Part shown: positions 26,611-34,271 of the stretch, one piece after another
Position numbering within the stretch: position 1 is the first letter of the stretch
How the letters are laid out: each line of letters opens with the position of its first letter
Origin: Microtetraspora malaysiensis
GTDB taxonomy: Bacteria; Actinomycetota; Actinomycetes; Streptosporangiales; Streptosporangiaceae
DNA length: 64,000 nt
Direction: 5' to 3'
NCBI RefSeq assembly: GCF_001528665.1
Contig: NZ_BBYJ01000017.1
Location: 389,681-453,680, forward strand
Made by a program: the position numbers and the translations under genes
The notes under the pieces: model-generated
What the model saw: only the letters and a program-made list of their open reading frames with translations
The model's database searches: none
What the model was told of the DNA's origin: nothing

Positions 26611-28281
26611 ATGACCAAGAAGAACGAGACGACCGAGGCGACCGAGCCGAGCGATGCGACCGGGGCCACCGAGGAGCGGGAGACGCGGCCCGTCGGGCTC
26701 GGCGTGGTCGGCTGGCTGCGGTGGGGCTGGCGGACGCTCACGTCCATGCGCACCGCCCTGATCCTGCTGTTCCTGTTCGCGCTCGGTTCGGTGCCCGGGT
26801 CGATCTACCCGCAGCGGAGCGTCGATCCCGGCCGGGTCGCGCGGTACTTCCAGAACAGCCCGACCGAGGCCGAGTGGCTGGACCGGTTCTGGATGTTCGA
26901 CGTCTTCACGTCGCCCTGGTTCGCCGCGATCTACCTGCTGCTTTTCCTCTCGCTCGCCGGATGCGTCTTCCCGCGGGTGGTCGTCCACTTCAAGGAACTG
27001 CGCAAGAAGCCGCCGGCCGCGCCGCGCAACCTGCGCCGGCTCCCGCAGAACGCGGCCTTCGACGGCGACCTGACCGTCGAGGAGGCGGCGGCGCGGCTGC
27101 GCCGCGACCGGTTCCGCGTGGTCACCGGCCCCGACTGGGTCGCGGCCGAGAAGGGCTACCTGCGTGAGACGGGCAACCTGCTCTTCCACGTCTCGCTGCT
27201 CGCGCTGCTGTTCGCGGTCGGCGCGGGTGCGCTGTTCGGCTACCGGGGCAACGTCCTGGTCGTGGAGGGCGAGGGCTTCTCGAACACGGTGGCCGCCTAC
27301 GACCGCTTCATCCCGGGACAGCAGGTGTCGGCCGAGTCGCTCGAGCCGTTCTCGTTCACGGTGCAGGACTTCCAGGCGACGTACATCGCGTCGGGGGAGA
27401 AGCGGGGCCAGCCGCTCGACTACTCGGCCACGCTGTCGGTGCAGGACACACCCACCTCGGGCCCGCGTGACGTCGAGCTGAAGGTCAACGAGCCGCTCGA
27501 CGTGAACGGCACGCTGACCTACCTCATCGGCCACGGCTACGCGCCCACGTTCAAGGTCGTCGACGGCAAGGGCAACACGGCATTCGAGGGGCCGGTCCCC
27601 TGCCTGGCGGGCGACCAGATGACCTACACCTCCGAGTGCGTCATCAAGGTCCCGGACGCCCAGCCCGACCAACTCGGCTTCCTGGTCCGCTTCCTGCCGT
27701 CCACCGTGCCCAACGGCAAGGCGTGGGTATCGGTCTTCCCCGGCGCGGCCAACCCGACCGTCCAGATCTTCCCGTTCTCGGGTGATCTCGGATTGAAGTC
27801 CGGGCAGCCCCAGTCGGTCTACCAGCTCGACACCAAGAGCCTGAAGCCGCTGGGCAAGATGTCCGCCCAGCCCACCCCGCTCAACGTCGGGGACACCAAG
27901 GAACTCGCCGACGGCGCCGGGACGATCCAGTTCACCGGCGTCAAGGAGTGGATCAGCCTGCAGATGGCCTACGACCCGGGCCGGCTGCCCGCCCTGATCG
28001 CCGCCGCCCTGGCCGTGATCGGCCTGGTGCTGTCGCTGACCGTGCAGCGCCGCCGCGTGTGGGTGCGGATGAAGGGCCGACAGGTCACGGTGGGAGGATT
28101 GACCCGCACCGAGGGCGGTGGAGCGAGCTTCGCGGAGGAGTTCGCCGAGATCGTCACGAAGCTTCGCGGTGCCACCCCCTCCGGGCCCTCCGAGCACCCT
28201 CAGCCGGAGGACCGGTCCGAGGACGTCTCCGCGCCCGACCGCGAACCCGTTTCGCCGAGCACTCGCTCGTCCGAGGAGTAG
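26611..28281 (+). CDS. resB: cytochrome c biogenesis protein ResB
   Basis: One half of the system II haem export/ligation machine, 556 residues. An acidic N-terminal 30 residues are followed by hydrophobic helices near residues 48-68, 105-130 and 190-210, a large outer domain, and a last helix near 450-475. ResB features include MRTALILLFLFALGSVPGSI and SPWFAAIYLLLFLSLAGC. The C-terminal tail is cytoplasmic, Pro/Ser-rich. It stands between ccdA and ccsB. Confidence 0.93.
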   Translation: MTKKNETTEATEPSDATGATEERETRPVGLGVVGWLRWGWRTLTSMRTALILLFLFALGSVPGSIYPQRSVDPGRVARYFQNSPTEAEWLDRFWMFDVFTSPWFAAIYLLLFLSLAGCVFPRVVVHFKELRKKPPAAPRNLRRLPQNAAFDGDLTVEEAAARLRRDRFRVVTGPDWVAAEKGYLRETGNLLFHVSLLALLFAVGAGALFGYRGNVLVVEGEGFSNTVAAYDRFIPGQQVSAESLEPFSFTVQDFQATYIASGEKRGQPLDYSATLSVQDTPTSGPRDVELKVNEPLDVNGTLTYLIGHGYAPTFKVVDGKGNTAFEGPVPCLAGDQMTYTSECVIKVPDAQPDQLGFLVRFLPSTVPNGKAWVSVFPGAANPTVQIFPFSGDLGLKSGQPQSVYQLDTKSLKPLGKMSAQPTPLNVGDTKELADGAGTIQFTGVKEWISLQMAYDPGRLPALIAAALAVIGLVLSLTVQRRRVWVRMKGRQVTVGGLTRTEGGGASFAEEFAEIVTKLRGATPSGPSEHPQPEDRSEDVSAPDREPVSPSTRSSEE

Positions 28282-28284
28282 AAG

Positions 28285-29262
28285 ATGCCGCCCGCCCAGG
28301 TCAACGAGGGCCTCGCCACGCTGAGCGACCAGCTCATCCTGGTGACCGTCCTGCTCTACCTCGCCGCCATGATCGCCTACGCGCTGGAGCTGGCCTTCGG
28401 CAGGGCCCGCACGGCCGTCGCCCCGGCAAAGAGCCGCCGGCTCGTCGCCGTCGGCGCGGGAGCGGACTCCTCCGCCCCCGCAGAGCCGGCGGACGAGGAC
28501 GCCGGCCCCGCCACGACGGTCCCGCCCGCGGGCTGGGCGATCAAGTCCGGCGCGGTCGCGGTCGCCGTCTCCTGGCTCGGCTGGGCGACCAACCTGGGCG
28601 GCATCCTCACCCGCGGCATCGCGGTGGACCGCTGGCCCTGGGGCAACATGTACGAGTTCGTCGTGGCGCTGTGCTTCGCCTCGGTGACCGTGTTCCTCAT
28701 CCTGCTCACCAGGCAGCCGATCCGGTTCCTCGGCGCGTTCGTGACGGTGGCGGCGGCGCTCGGCCTCGGCTTCGCCGTCCTCTTCCTGCACGTCCAGGCG
28801 GGCCCGGTGATGCCCGCGCTGAACTCGTACTGGATCGCGATCCACGTGACCGCCGCCGTCATCGCGGGCGGGCTGTTCCTGGTCTCCGGGGTGAGCGCCG
28901 CCCTCTACCTGGTGCGCAACGACGGGCGGCTGTCGGTGCTGCCGTCGAAGGAGCAGCTCGACCGCATCGCGCACCGTGCGATCGTGATCGCGTTCCCCAT
29001 CTGGACGTTCGCCGTCATCGCGGGGGCGCTGTGGGCCGACCGCGCCTGGGGCCGTTACTGGGGCTGGGACCCCAAGGAAGTCTGGTCCTTCATCACCTGG
29101 ATCGCCTACGCGGCGTACCTGCACGCCCGGGCGACCGCCGGATGGCGCGGCAAGGCGGCCATGATCGTGTCGCTGGTGGCGTTCGGCTGCCTGCTGTTCA
29201 ACCTGGTCGGCGTCAACATCTTCTTCAGCGGGCTGCACTCCTACGCGGACGTCCCCAAGTAG
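28285..29262 (+). CDS. ccsB: cytochrome c biogenesis protein CcsB (ResC/CcsA type)
   Basis: The haem-handling partner of ResB, 325 residues with about eight membrane helices. The WWD-like motif is WGWDPKEVWSFITW, and haem-ligand histidines are seen in IAIHVTAAVIAGG and GLHSYADVPK. The first 90 residues include one helix and a Pro/Ala-rich loop. It starts 3 bp after resB. Together ResA-like, CcdA, ResB and CcsB make a complete system II for attaching haem to c-type cytochromes such as the bc1-aa3 branch. Confidence 0.94.
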   Translation: MPPAQVNEGLATLSDQLILVTVLLYLAAMIAYALELAFGRARTAVAPAKSRRLVAVGAGADSSAPAEPADEDAGPATTVPPAGWAIKSGAVAVAVSWLGWATNLGGILTRGIAVDRWPWGNMYEFVVALCFASVTVFLILLTRQPIRFLGAFVTVAAALGLGFAVLFLHVQAGPVMPALNSYWIAIHVTAAVIAGGLFLVSGVSAALYLVRNDGRLSVLPSKEQLDRIAHRAIVIAFPIWTFAVIAGALWADRAWGRYWGWDPKEVWSFITWIAYAAYLHARATAGWRGKAAMIVSLVAFGCLLFNLVGVNIFFSGLHSYADVPK

Positions 29263-29267
29263 GCGGC

Positions 29268-29288
29268 GGCCCCGCCGCACGCGGGGCC
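29268..29288. terminator. hairpin after the ccs operon
   Basis: GGCCCCGC (29268-29275) pairs with GCGGGGCC (29281-29288) over a 5-nt loop, a few bases after the ccsB stop. It lies between convergent genes and probably ends the cytochrome c maturation transcript. Confidence 0.65.
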
Positions 29289-29326
29289 GGGCCGCCCGGC
29301 CCCCGCGCAGCTCACCCGGTCTCGGG

Positions 29327-29653
29327 TCAGTCCTCGTTCCGCAGCCGGCGCTCCAGCGCGCGCAGGAACTCCGGGTCGTCGTCCGGCCCCCGTGGCGCCT
29401 CGGCGCGCGGGGGCCGCTGCCATGTCTCGTCCCGCCCTCCGGACGGCACCGCTCCGCCCAGCACGGCGTCGCCGCTCCTGGGACGTCCGAGGGCCAGCCA
29501 GAACACGCCACCGAGCGCGGCCAGGAACAGCACGATCAGCACCCACAGAAGTTTGGGGAGGTTGCGCGCCGCGTCATCCGGTGTCGTGATCACGTCGAAC
29601 AGGCAGTAGAGCCAGAAGGCCAACAGCGCCAAACCGAGAATCACGCTAGGCAT
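29327..29653 (-). CDS. PLD nuclease N-domain-like membrane protein
   Basis: A small membrane protein of about 108 residues with two hydrophobic helices: VILGLALLAFWLYCLFDVI and LLWVLIVLFLAALGGVFWLAL, joined by TTPDDAARNLPK. This arrangement is the PLDc_N domain seen alone in many actinobacterial small proteins. The tail is polar with a final RRLRNED. The ATG at 29653 puts the first helix at the very N-terminus; an upstream in-frame ATG at 29671 adds six residues. Function unknown. Confidence 0.8.
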   Translation of the reverse strand: MPSVILGLALLAFWLYCLFDVITTPDDAARNLPKLLWVLIVLFLAALGGVFWLALGRPRSGDAVLGGAVPSGGRDETWQRPPRAEAPRGPDDDPEFLRALERRLRNED

Positions 29654-29855
29654 GCCCACACGGTAAGCCATGCCGCCGCTTGATCGGGCCGCGTCGCCGT
29701 AGCGGTAGGGGTTTTCACGCGCGACGGACGGCCTTACCGGGGGGATGACGAGGCCCGGACCCGCAACGTACGGTGGACCGGTACCGCGCCCCCCGGATCA
29801 CACCCGGGCCCGGCGCGGCGGTGGGCACCGCCCAGAGCGAGGGACGGGTGAGCAC

Positions 29856-29966
29856 ATGAGCACCGTAGGCGGACTGATCCCGCCGGGGCGCGAGACGGAG
29901 GGGGCGCCGCACAGGGCCGCTCCCGACGAGGCGACGGGCGGGGGCCATGGCGCAGTCGGGAGATAG
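29856..29966 (+). CDS. possible short peptide overlapping the metalloprotease gene
   Basis: An ATG preceded by GAGGGACGGG opens 36 codons, rich in Gly, Pro, Ala and Glu, ending 20 bp inside the next gene. The ribosome site and the overlap suggest either a leader peptide coupled to the metalloprotease-like gene or chance. No domain is recognised. Confidence 0.3.
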   Translation: MSTVGGLIPPGRETEGAPHRAAPDEATGGGHGAVGR

Positions 29967-30852
29967 GGGCCGCCACCGGCGCGGCCCGCGATGGTGGCAG
30001 CGCGGCGGGTACACGCAGCAGGGGCGGGGCGCGGACGCGCCGGAGCGTTCCCCTGAGCGCGTGCGCGAACGCCTCCAGGAGCGCTTCCCGGAGGGACGGG
30101 AGCGTGTGCAGGAACGCTCCCCCGAGCGGCTGGCGGAGCGTGTCCACGCGGTCACCGCCCCGGTCGTGGACCGGCCCCAGTACACGTGGGGCGACTTCGA
30201 GCTGGACGACGCGCCCACGGCGCGACCGCACCGGCCGGACGCCCCGGACCTGCGGGACGGCCGACGGCACTGCGGGCCGCTCGAACGCGTGCTCCACCGT
30301 GAGTGGGACGCCGCCGACGGCCCGCCCTCGGCGGACGCCGTACGGGCGGTGGAGAGCCTCGCCCGACTCCCGGAGAACCTCAAGTTGATGCTCGCCACGA
30401 CGCTGGACGGCATCTACGTGGGCCGCGGCGGCGTCCCCGACCTCGACGACATGGGCTACCTGCGTGGAGCCCCGCTGCCGTCCGGCCGGGCCACCTGGGA
30501 CGCCTGCGCCGGCGCGTACGGCGATCGCAAGATCGTGGTGGGCGATCGCCCGTCCCCGACACCGGACGTGATGATGCACGAAGTCGGCCATGCTCTGGAC
30601 GACGTGGGCGCGCATCCGGGAGAGTGGGTCTCCGACTCACCCGAGTTCGCCGCGCTGTACGAGGAATGCTTCCCGCTGTTCGCCTCGGCGTTCCACCGGC
30701 AGCCCGGTGGGCTGGGGCGCAAGGAGTTCTTCGCCGACGCGTTCGCGGCGATCGCATCCCGGCAGCGTCCGGCCCTGGTCGACATGCTGGGCGGTGACAC
30801 GCGTGCGGCGCTGAACGTGATGCTGTTCTTCAACCGGCGCTATGGAATCTAG
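29947..30852 (+). CDS. HExxH metalloprotease-like protein, possible toxin
   Basis: A 301-residue protein with no signal peptide. Residues 1-75 are strongly charged with repeated SPERVRER / SPERLAERV units. The C-terminal half contains MMHEVGHALDD (His211-Glu-Val-Gly-His215) and KEFFADAFAAI with Glu260, which together form a zinc site like that in anthrax lethal-factor-type (ATLF) domains, often found in polymorphic or contact toxins. It could equally be a housekeeping zinc peptidase. The gene is followed by an acidic small protein 10 bp later that may be its partner. It starts at ATG 29947. Confidence 0.65.
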   Translation: MAQSGDRGRHRRGPRWWQRGGYTQQGRGADAPERSPERVRERLQERFPEGRERVQERSPERLAERVHAVTAPVVDRPQYTWGDFELDDAPTARPHRPDAPDLRDGRRHCGPLERVLHREWDAADGPPSADAVRAVESLARLPENLKLMLATTLDGIYVGRGGVPDLDDMGYLRGAPLPSGRATWDACAGAYGDRKIVVGDRPSPTPDVMMHEVGHALDDVGAHPGEWVSDSPEFAALYEECFPLFASAFHRQPGGLGRKEFFADAFAAIASRQRPALVDMLGGDTRAALNVMLFFNRRYGI

Positions 30853-30862
30853 GTGATCGTGG

Positions 30863-31204
30863 ATGTACGTGATCCGGCTCACTGACGGGACACTGCGCGT
30901 GCCGCAATCACTGACGAGCGACGACGGCCGCCTGATCGGCAACGCGTACGTCGACGTCGTCCCGGGGGAGCCGGACTACGAACGGTGGCTCGCCGAGTCG
31001 GTCACCGAGGAGGAGGACGCCGAACGGCGGCGCCGGTGGCGTGAGGAGAACGACGACCTGGAGCGGGAGTTCCTCGCTTTCAAGGCCGATGCCGAGGCGT
31101 CAACCGGCGGCGATGAGCAGGAGATCGCCGACCCCGAGGGGACCGGACCCGCGCGTCGGGAGAACACGCGCCGAGGCCACGCGGATGGGCAGGACGTGCG
31201 CTGA
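30863..31204 (+). CDS. hypothetical acidic protein downstream of the metalloprotease
   Basis: A 113-residue protein of unknown function. The N-terminal 45 residues look like a small beta fold (MYVIRLTDGTLRVPQS, GNAYVDVVPGEPDYERW); residues 50-80 are a charged helix rich in Glu and Arg; the tail is disordered. It begins 10 bp after the metalloprotease-like gene and is probably co-transcribed. A chaperone, partner or immunity role is only a guess from position. Confidence 0.6.
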   Translation: MYVIRLTDGTLRVPQSLTSDDGRLIGNAYVDVVPGEPDYERWLAESVTEEEDAERRRRWREENDDLEREFLAFKADAEASTGGDEQEIADPEGTGPARRENTRRGHADGQDVR

Positions 31205-31373
31205 GAGGCGCGATGGCGCCGCGTGGCGTACGAAGGCGAGGCATGACGCCATGAGAACGGCGCCGGGAGGACAGGCACCAGCCTGCGGGCCCGGGAGAGC
31301 GGCCCAGGGGAAGGTACTGACTCGGGTGACCCTGCGGCATCCGGGTGGCACGCAGGATCACCTGGTCGGTGTA

Positions 31374-31595
31374 TCAGACCCGAGGTGAGTCGCCGTTCGG
31401 CCGTTCGGCCGTCAGAACGTCCTCTCCACGGAGGAGGGCGTGCACTTCCGACTCTCGGAACCGCCGATGCCCCCCGGGGGTACGGATGCTGCTGATTCGT
31501 CCCGCCGCGGCCCAACGTGTCACGGTCTTCGGGTCAACCCGGAAGAGGGCGGCAACCTCTCCAGGGGTCAGCAGTCGCTCGCTGCTACTCTCCAC
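31374..31595 (-). CDS. bldC: developmental DNA-binding protein BldC
   Basis: A MerR-like small DNA-binding protein; in Streptomyces BldC binds direct repeats head-to-tail and holds back sporulation genes. The core LLTPGEVAALFRVDPKTVTR followed by WAAAGRISSIRTPGGHRRFR is nearly the Streptomyces BldC sequence as I recall it. The GTG at 31595 is chosen since GGGGGAG precedes it by 5-6 bp and it gives 73 residues, close to the 68 of S. coelicolor; an ATG at 31613 would place the ribosome site inside the gene. It diverges from the DUF4229 gene. Confidence 0.93.
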   Translation of the reverse strand: MESSSERLLTPGEVAALFRVDPKTVTRWAAAGRISSIRTPGGHRRFRESEVHALLRGEDVLTAERPNGDSPRV

Positions 31596-31849
31596 AATCT
31601 CTCCCCCTCGCATCCCGCGTCCTGCAGCGGGCGGACAGGTAACCAGTGTGCCGAGCGAAGCCTGATTTATCCGTGGTTTTCGTAGAAGATCACGGGTTGT
31701 TATCGGCTCAGTGCCCGATTGTTATATGATAGAGCCTCTTTGGGGTGCTCATGGGTGTTTCTTTACAAAAGGCCCCTCTTGGGCACACTAGCAGCGGTCG
31801 CACGGGATGCGAAGAGAGTCACTCGCCTCCGTGGCGTAACCTCGACGGT

Positions 31850-32059
31850 GTGCGTCCGGTTGTCGTTTACACGCTCTCCCGCCTCGGCCTGTTCGCCGTG
31901 GCCCTCGCGGTCCTGTATCTGCTCGGGCTGCGCACGTTCTGGCTGCTGATCGCGGCCTTCGTCGTGAGTGGCCTGGCCAGCTACGTGCTCCTGTCCAAGC
32001 AGCGTGACGCTGTCAGCGCCCAGATGGCGCAGAAACGTCACCCGCCATCTGGAAACTAG
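31850..32059 (+). CDS. DUF4229 small membrane protein
   Basis: A 69-residue protein with two membrane helices (LGLFAVALAVLYLLGL and FWLLIAAFVVSGLASYVLL) followed by SKQRDAVSAQMAQK, which is the DUF4229 pattern found widely in actinobacteria. The GTG at 31850 starts right before the conserved RPVVVYTLSR. Upstream is an AT-rich tract with a TATGAT hexamer (31725-31730) that could be a -10 box. Its stop overlaps the end of the convergent propeller gene by 4 bp. Function unknown. Confidence 0.8.
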   Translation: MRPVVVYTLSRLGLFAVALAVLYLLGLRTFWLLIAAFVVSGLASYVLLSKQRDAVSAQMAQKRHPPSGN

Positions 32060-33303
32060 GGCATCGGGAACATACCGACCCGGGCATGGTACTCATGCCC
32101 GAGCTTCGTCGTGTCACTTCCCACCAAAAGGCCGCTCTTTGTCGTCAGGAACGCCTTTACTCCGATTCCCCGGGTGCGTGTGGGGTTCCAGGCGAGGGCC
32201 TTGCCGGTGGTCGGGTGGATCGCGCCGATGCCCGGCCTTTGGACCGCTCCAGAACCGGCGCTGTCAGCGCCCTTGGGGTTGTCGAGCCAGCGCTGGTGGC
32301 CGCCCACGTAGACCGCCGCGCCGGTCACCGCGACCGAGTAGAGCGAGTCGCCGCCGGTCAGGTTGACCCAGGTCGGCCGCACGTCGTTTCCCTTGGTGTA
32401 CGTCTCGAACCTGGCGGCGGAGTCGCACAGCTTCCCGGTGTCCGGGGCCGGGCCGCCCGTCGTGACGACGACGAAGAACTTGCCGTCCGGTGAGAAGTCG
32501 AGGCCGCGCACGTACCAGGGGAACACCGCCATGCAGGACGGCGCGTACGCCTCGGTGCGCCAGTCGGCCACCCGGCCGCGGGCCAGGTCGATCAGCGCGA
32601 CCTGCGGCCGGCGCAGCCCGTTCACCGTGGTGAACGAGCCGTCGATGGCGAGCCGGTCACCGGTGGCGGCCATGGCGTAGACCTTGACGGTCGCCCCGCG
32701 CGGATTGCCGGGTTCGATGGTGAACGTCGGGTCCACGGCCCCCGTGGCGGCGTCGAGGCGGGCCAGCGCGGTGCGGGGCGTGCCGCCGATCATGGCGAAG
32801 TCGCCGCCGACATAGAGCCGGCCGCCCTGGCGGACGAGGGCGGAGACGCCGCCGCCGTACGCGGGAGCGTCGAAGGAGGCGACGGCCGAGCCGTCGGCCA
32901 GGCTGATCCGCGCCAGCGCGCTTGCGGGGACGTCGAACGAGCCGCCGGCGTAGACGGTGGCGTCGTCCCCGGCGGCCAGGGCGTAGACGGGGCCGCTCAT
33001 CTCGGGGGCGAAGCCGCGCAGGACCCGGCCGGTCCGCAGGTCGTAGGCGAAGAGGTTCTTCCGGGAGAGCCGCGTGTTGCTGCCGGCGTCGCTGACGGCG
33101 CTGAAGTCGCCGCCGACGACCACCGTGCCGCCGACGAGGGCGATCGCGTTCACGATGCCGTCCAGCACGTGGGGGGTGTTGGCGACCGGCTTCTGTGAGA
33201 CGACGGCAGGCTGCCGGACACCGGCCTGTGCTGTGCCGGCGGGGAGCGCGGGGACTACGGCGAGCGCCGCGAGCAGCAGCGCGGTGGAGTGTCTGGCAAG
33301 CAT
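32056..33303 (-). CDS. secreted beta-propeller protein
   Basis: A 415-residue exported protein. It begins with a signal peptide (HSTALLLAALAVVPALPA, cut probably after TAQA), then carries repeated blade motifs of the type VGGDFS / LYVGGDFAMIGG / VYAGGSFDV followed by ALARLDAATGAVDPTF, the delta-60/PQQ-like propeller pattern. The blades occur roughly every 40-50 residues. There is no catalytic signature; it may bind a ligand or the cell wall. Confidence 0.8.
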   Translation of the reverse strand: MLARHSTALLLAALAVVPALPAGTAQAGVRQPAVVSQKPVANTPHVLDGIVNAIALVGGTVVVGGDFSAVSDAGSNTRLSRKNLFAYDLRTGRVLRGFAPEMSGPVYALAAGDDATVYAGGSFDVPASALARISLADGSAVASFDAPAYGGGVSALVRQGGRLYVGGDFAMIGGTPRTALARLDAATGAVDPTFTIEPGNPRGATVKVYAMAATGDRLAIDGSFTTVNGLRRPQVALIDLARGRVADWRTEAYAPSCMAVFPWYVRGLDFSPDGKFFVVVTTGGPAPDTGKLCDSAARFETYTKGNDVRPTWVNLTGGDSLYSVAVTGAAVYVGGHQRWLDNPKGADSAGSGAVQRPGIGAIHPTTGKALAWNPTRTRGIGVKAFLTTKSGLLVGSDTTKLGHEYHARVGMFPMP

Positions 33304-33404
33304 TCCCGAAGTATTAGCACACTCTTCGTAATCAATGAGCTACGTTCCGTGCATTCGGTGCGGGTGTGGAGATGGTGTCCCGGGTGCCGCCTAGGCTTGC
33401 CTCC

Positions 33405-34142
33405 ATGACGCGCGCTTCCCTGGACAAGCAGCCGCACGAGGTCGCGGCGATGTTCGATCGCACGGCCCGGCGCTACGACCTGGTCAACGACGTCCTCTCA
33501 CTTGGGCAGGACCGGTTGTGGCGCAAGGCCACGTCCGCCGCGATCGACGCGGGTCCGGGCGAGCTGGTGCTGGATCTGGCCGCCGGCACCGGGACCTCGA
33601 CGGACGCCTTCACCCTCCTGGGGGCGCGCGCGATCGCCTGTGACTTCTCTCTCGGCATGCTGCGCACCGGTGTGGAGCGGCGCGGCGGTGCCGGGCTCTC
33701 CGGCGGCGGAGTGCGCGGTGTCACATTCGTCGCGGGCGACGGGTTGCGGCTGCCCTTCGCCGACGGGGCGTTCGACGCGGTCACGATCTCGTTCGGGCTG
33801 CGCAACATGGCCGACACCCACGAGGCGCTCCGTGAGCTGCTGCGGGTGACCAGGCCGGGCGGCCGCCTCGTTATCTGCGAGTTCTCCAGGCCGCAGATCA
33901 AGCCCTTCGAGCTGGTCTACTCGCAGTACCTCATGAAGCTGCTCCCGCCGGTCGCGCGTATGGTCAGCTCCAACCCCGACTCGTACGAGTACCTCGCGGA
34001 GTCGATCCAGGAGTGGCCGGACCAGGCGGCGCTCGCGCGCATCATCCAGGAGTCGGGCTGGGGGAAGGTGGCCTGGCGTAACCTCTCGCTCGGTATCGTG
34101 GCGCTTCACCGCGCGGTGAAGCCGCAAATTACCGACCGGTAG
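33405..34142 (+). CDS. menG: demethylmenaquinone methyltransferase
   Basis: SAM-dependent methyltransferase (UbiE/MenG family) of 245 residues for the last ring step of menaquinone synthesis. Motifs are [31 protein letters not shown] for [23 protein letters not shown] and [15 protein letters not shown], the two UbiE signatures. The ATG at 33405 is used because it starts close to the conserved [16 protein letters not shown]. It is followed by a terminator hairpin, a Rex operator and then the menaquinone reductase-like and nuo genes. Confidence 0.93.
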   Translation: MTRASLDKQPHEVAAMFDRTARRYDLVNDVLSLGQDRLWRKATSAAIDAGPGELVLDLAAGTGTSTDAFTLLGARAIACDFSLGMLRTGVERRGGAGLSGGGVRGVTFVAGDGLRLPFADGAFDAVTISFGLRNMADTHEALRELLRVTRPGGRLVICEFSRPQIKPFELVYSQYLMKLLPPVARMVSSNPDSYEYLAESIQEWPDQAALARIIQESGWGKVAWRNLSLGIVALHRAVKPQITDR

Positions 34143-34146
34143 TCAG

Positions 34147-34177
34147 ACCCCTCTGACATGGAACGCACAAGAGGGGT
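34147..34177. terminator. hairpin after menG
   Basis: ACCCCTCT (34147-34154) pairs perfectly with AGAGGGGT (34170-34177), 5 bp after the menG stop. It separates menG from the Rex-controlled block. Confidence 0.65.
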
Positions 34178-34195
34178 TAGACTTCGGCCGACAGT

Positions 34196-34213
34196 TTGTG
34201 AAGTTGTTCACAA
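34196..34213. promoter_or_regulatory. Rex operator (ROP) upstream of the menJ-nuo block
   Basis: TTGTGAAGTTGTTCACAA is a near-perfect Rex operator: TTGTGAA-4-TTCACAA with both 7-bp halves complementary. It lies 58 bp before the menJ-like gene. Rex is known to act on nuo in Streptomyces, and rex itself is in this window (15961), so NADH-dependent control of this block is a strong inference. Confidence 0.92.
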
Positions 34214-34271
34214 AGGCACGAAGGTCCCGTACCAGTGAGATCTTCGCCCGAGGACAGGAATCAGGTCCCCC

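Noticed and set aside
26593..29511. Very long open frame on the minus strand opposite ccdA-resB-ccsB
   Set aside because: It is rich in Arg, Gly and Asp without domains and lies opposite genes with clear motifs; in high-GC DNA the antisense frame stays open by codon bias.
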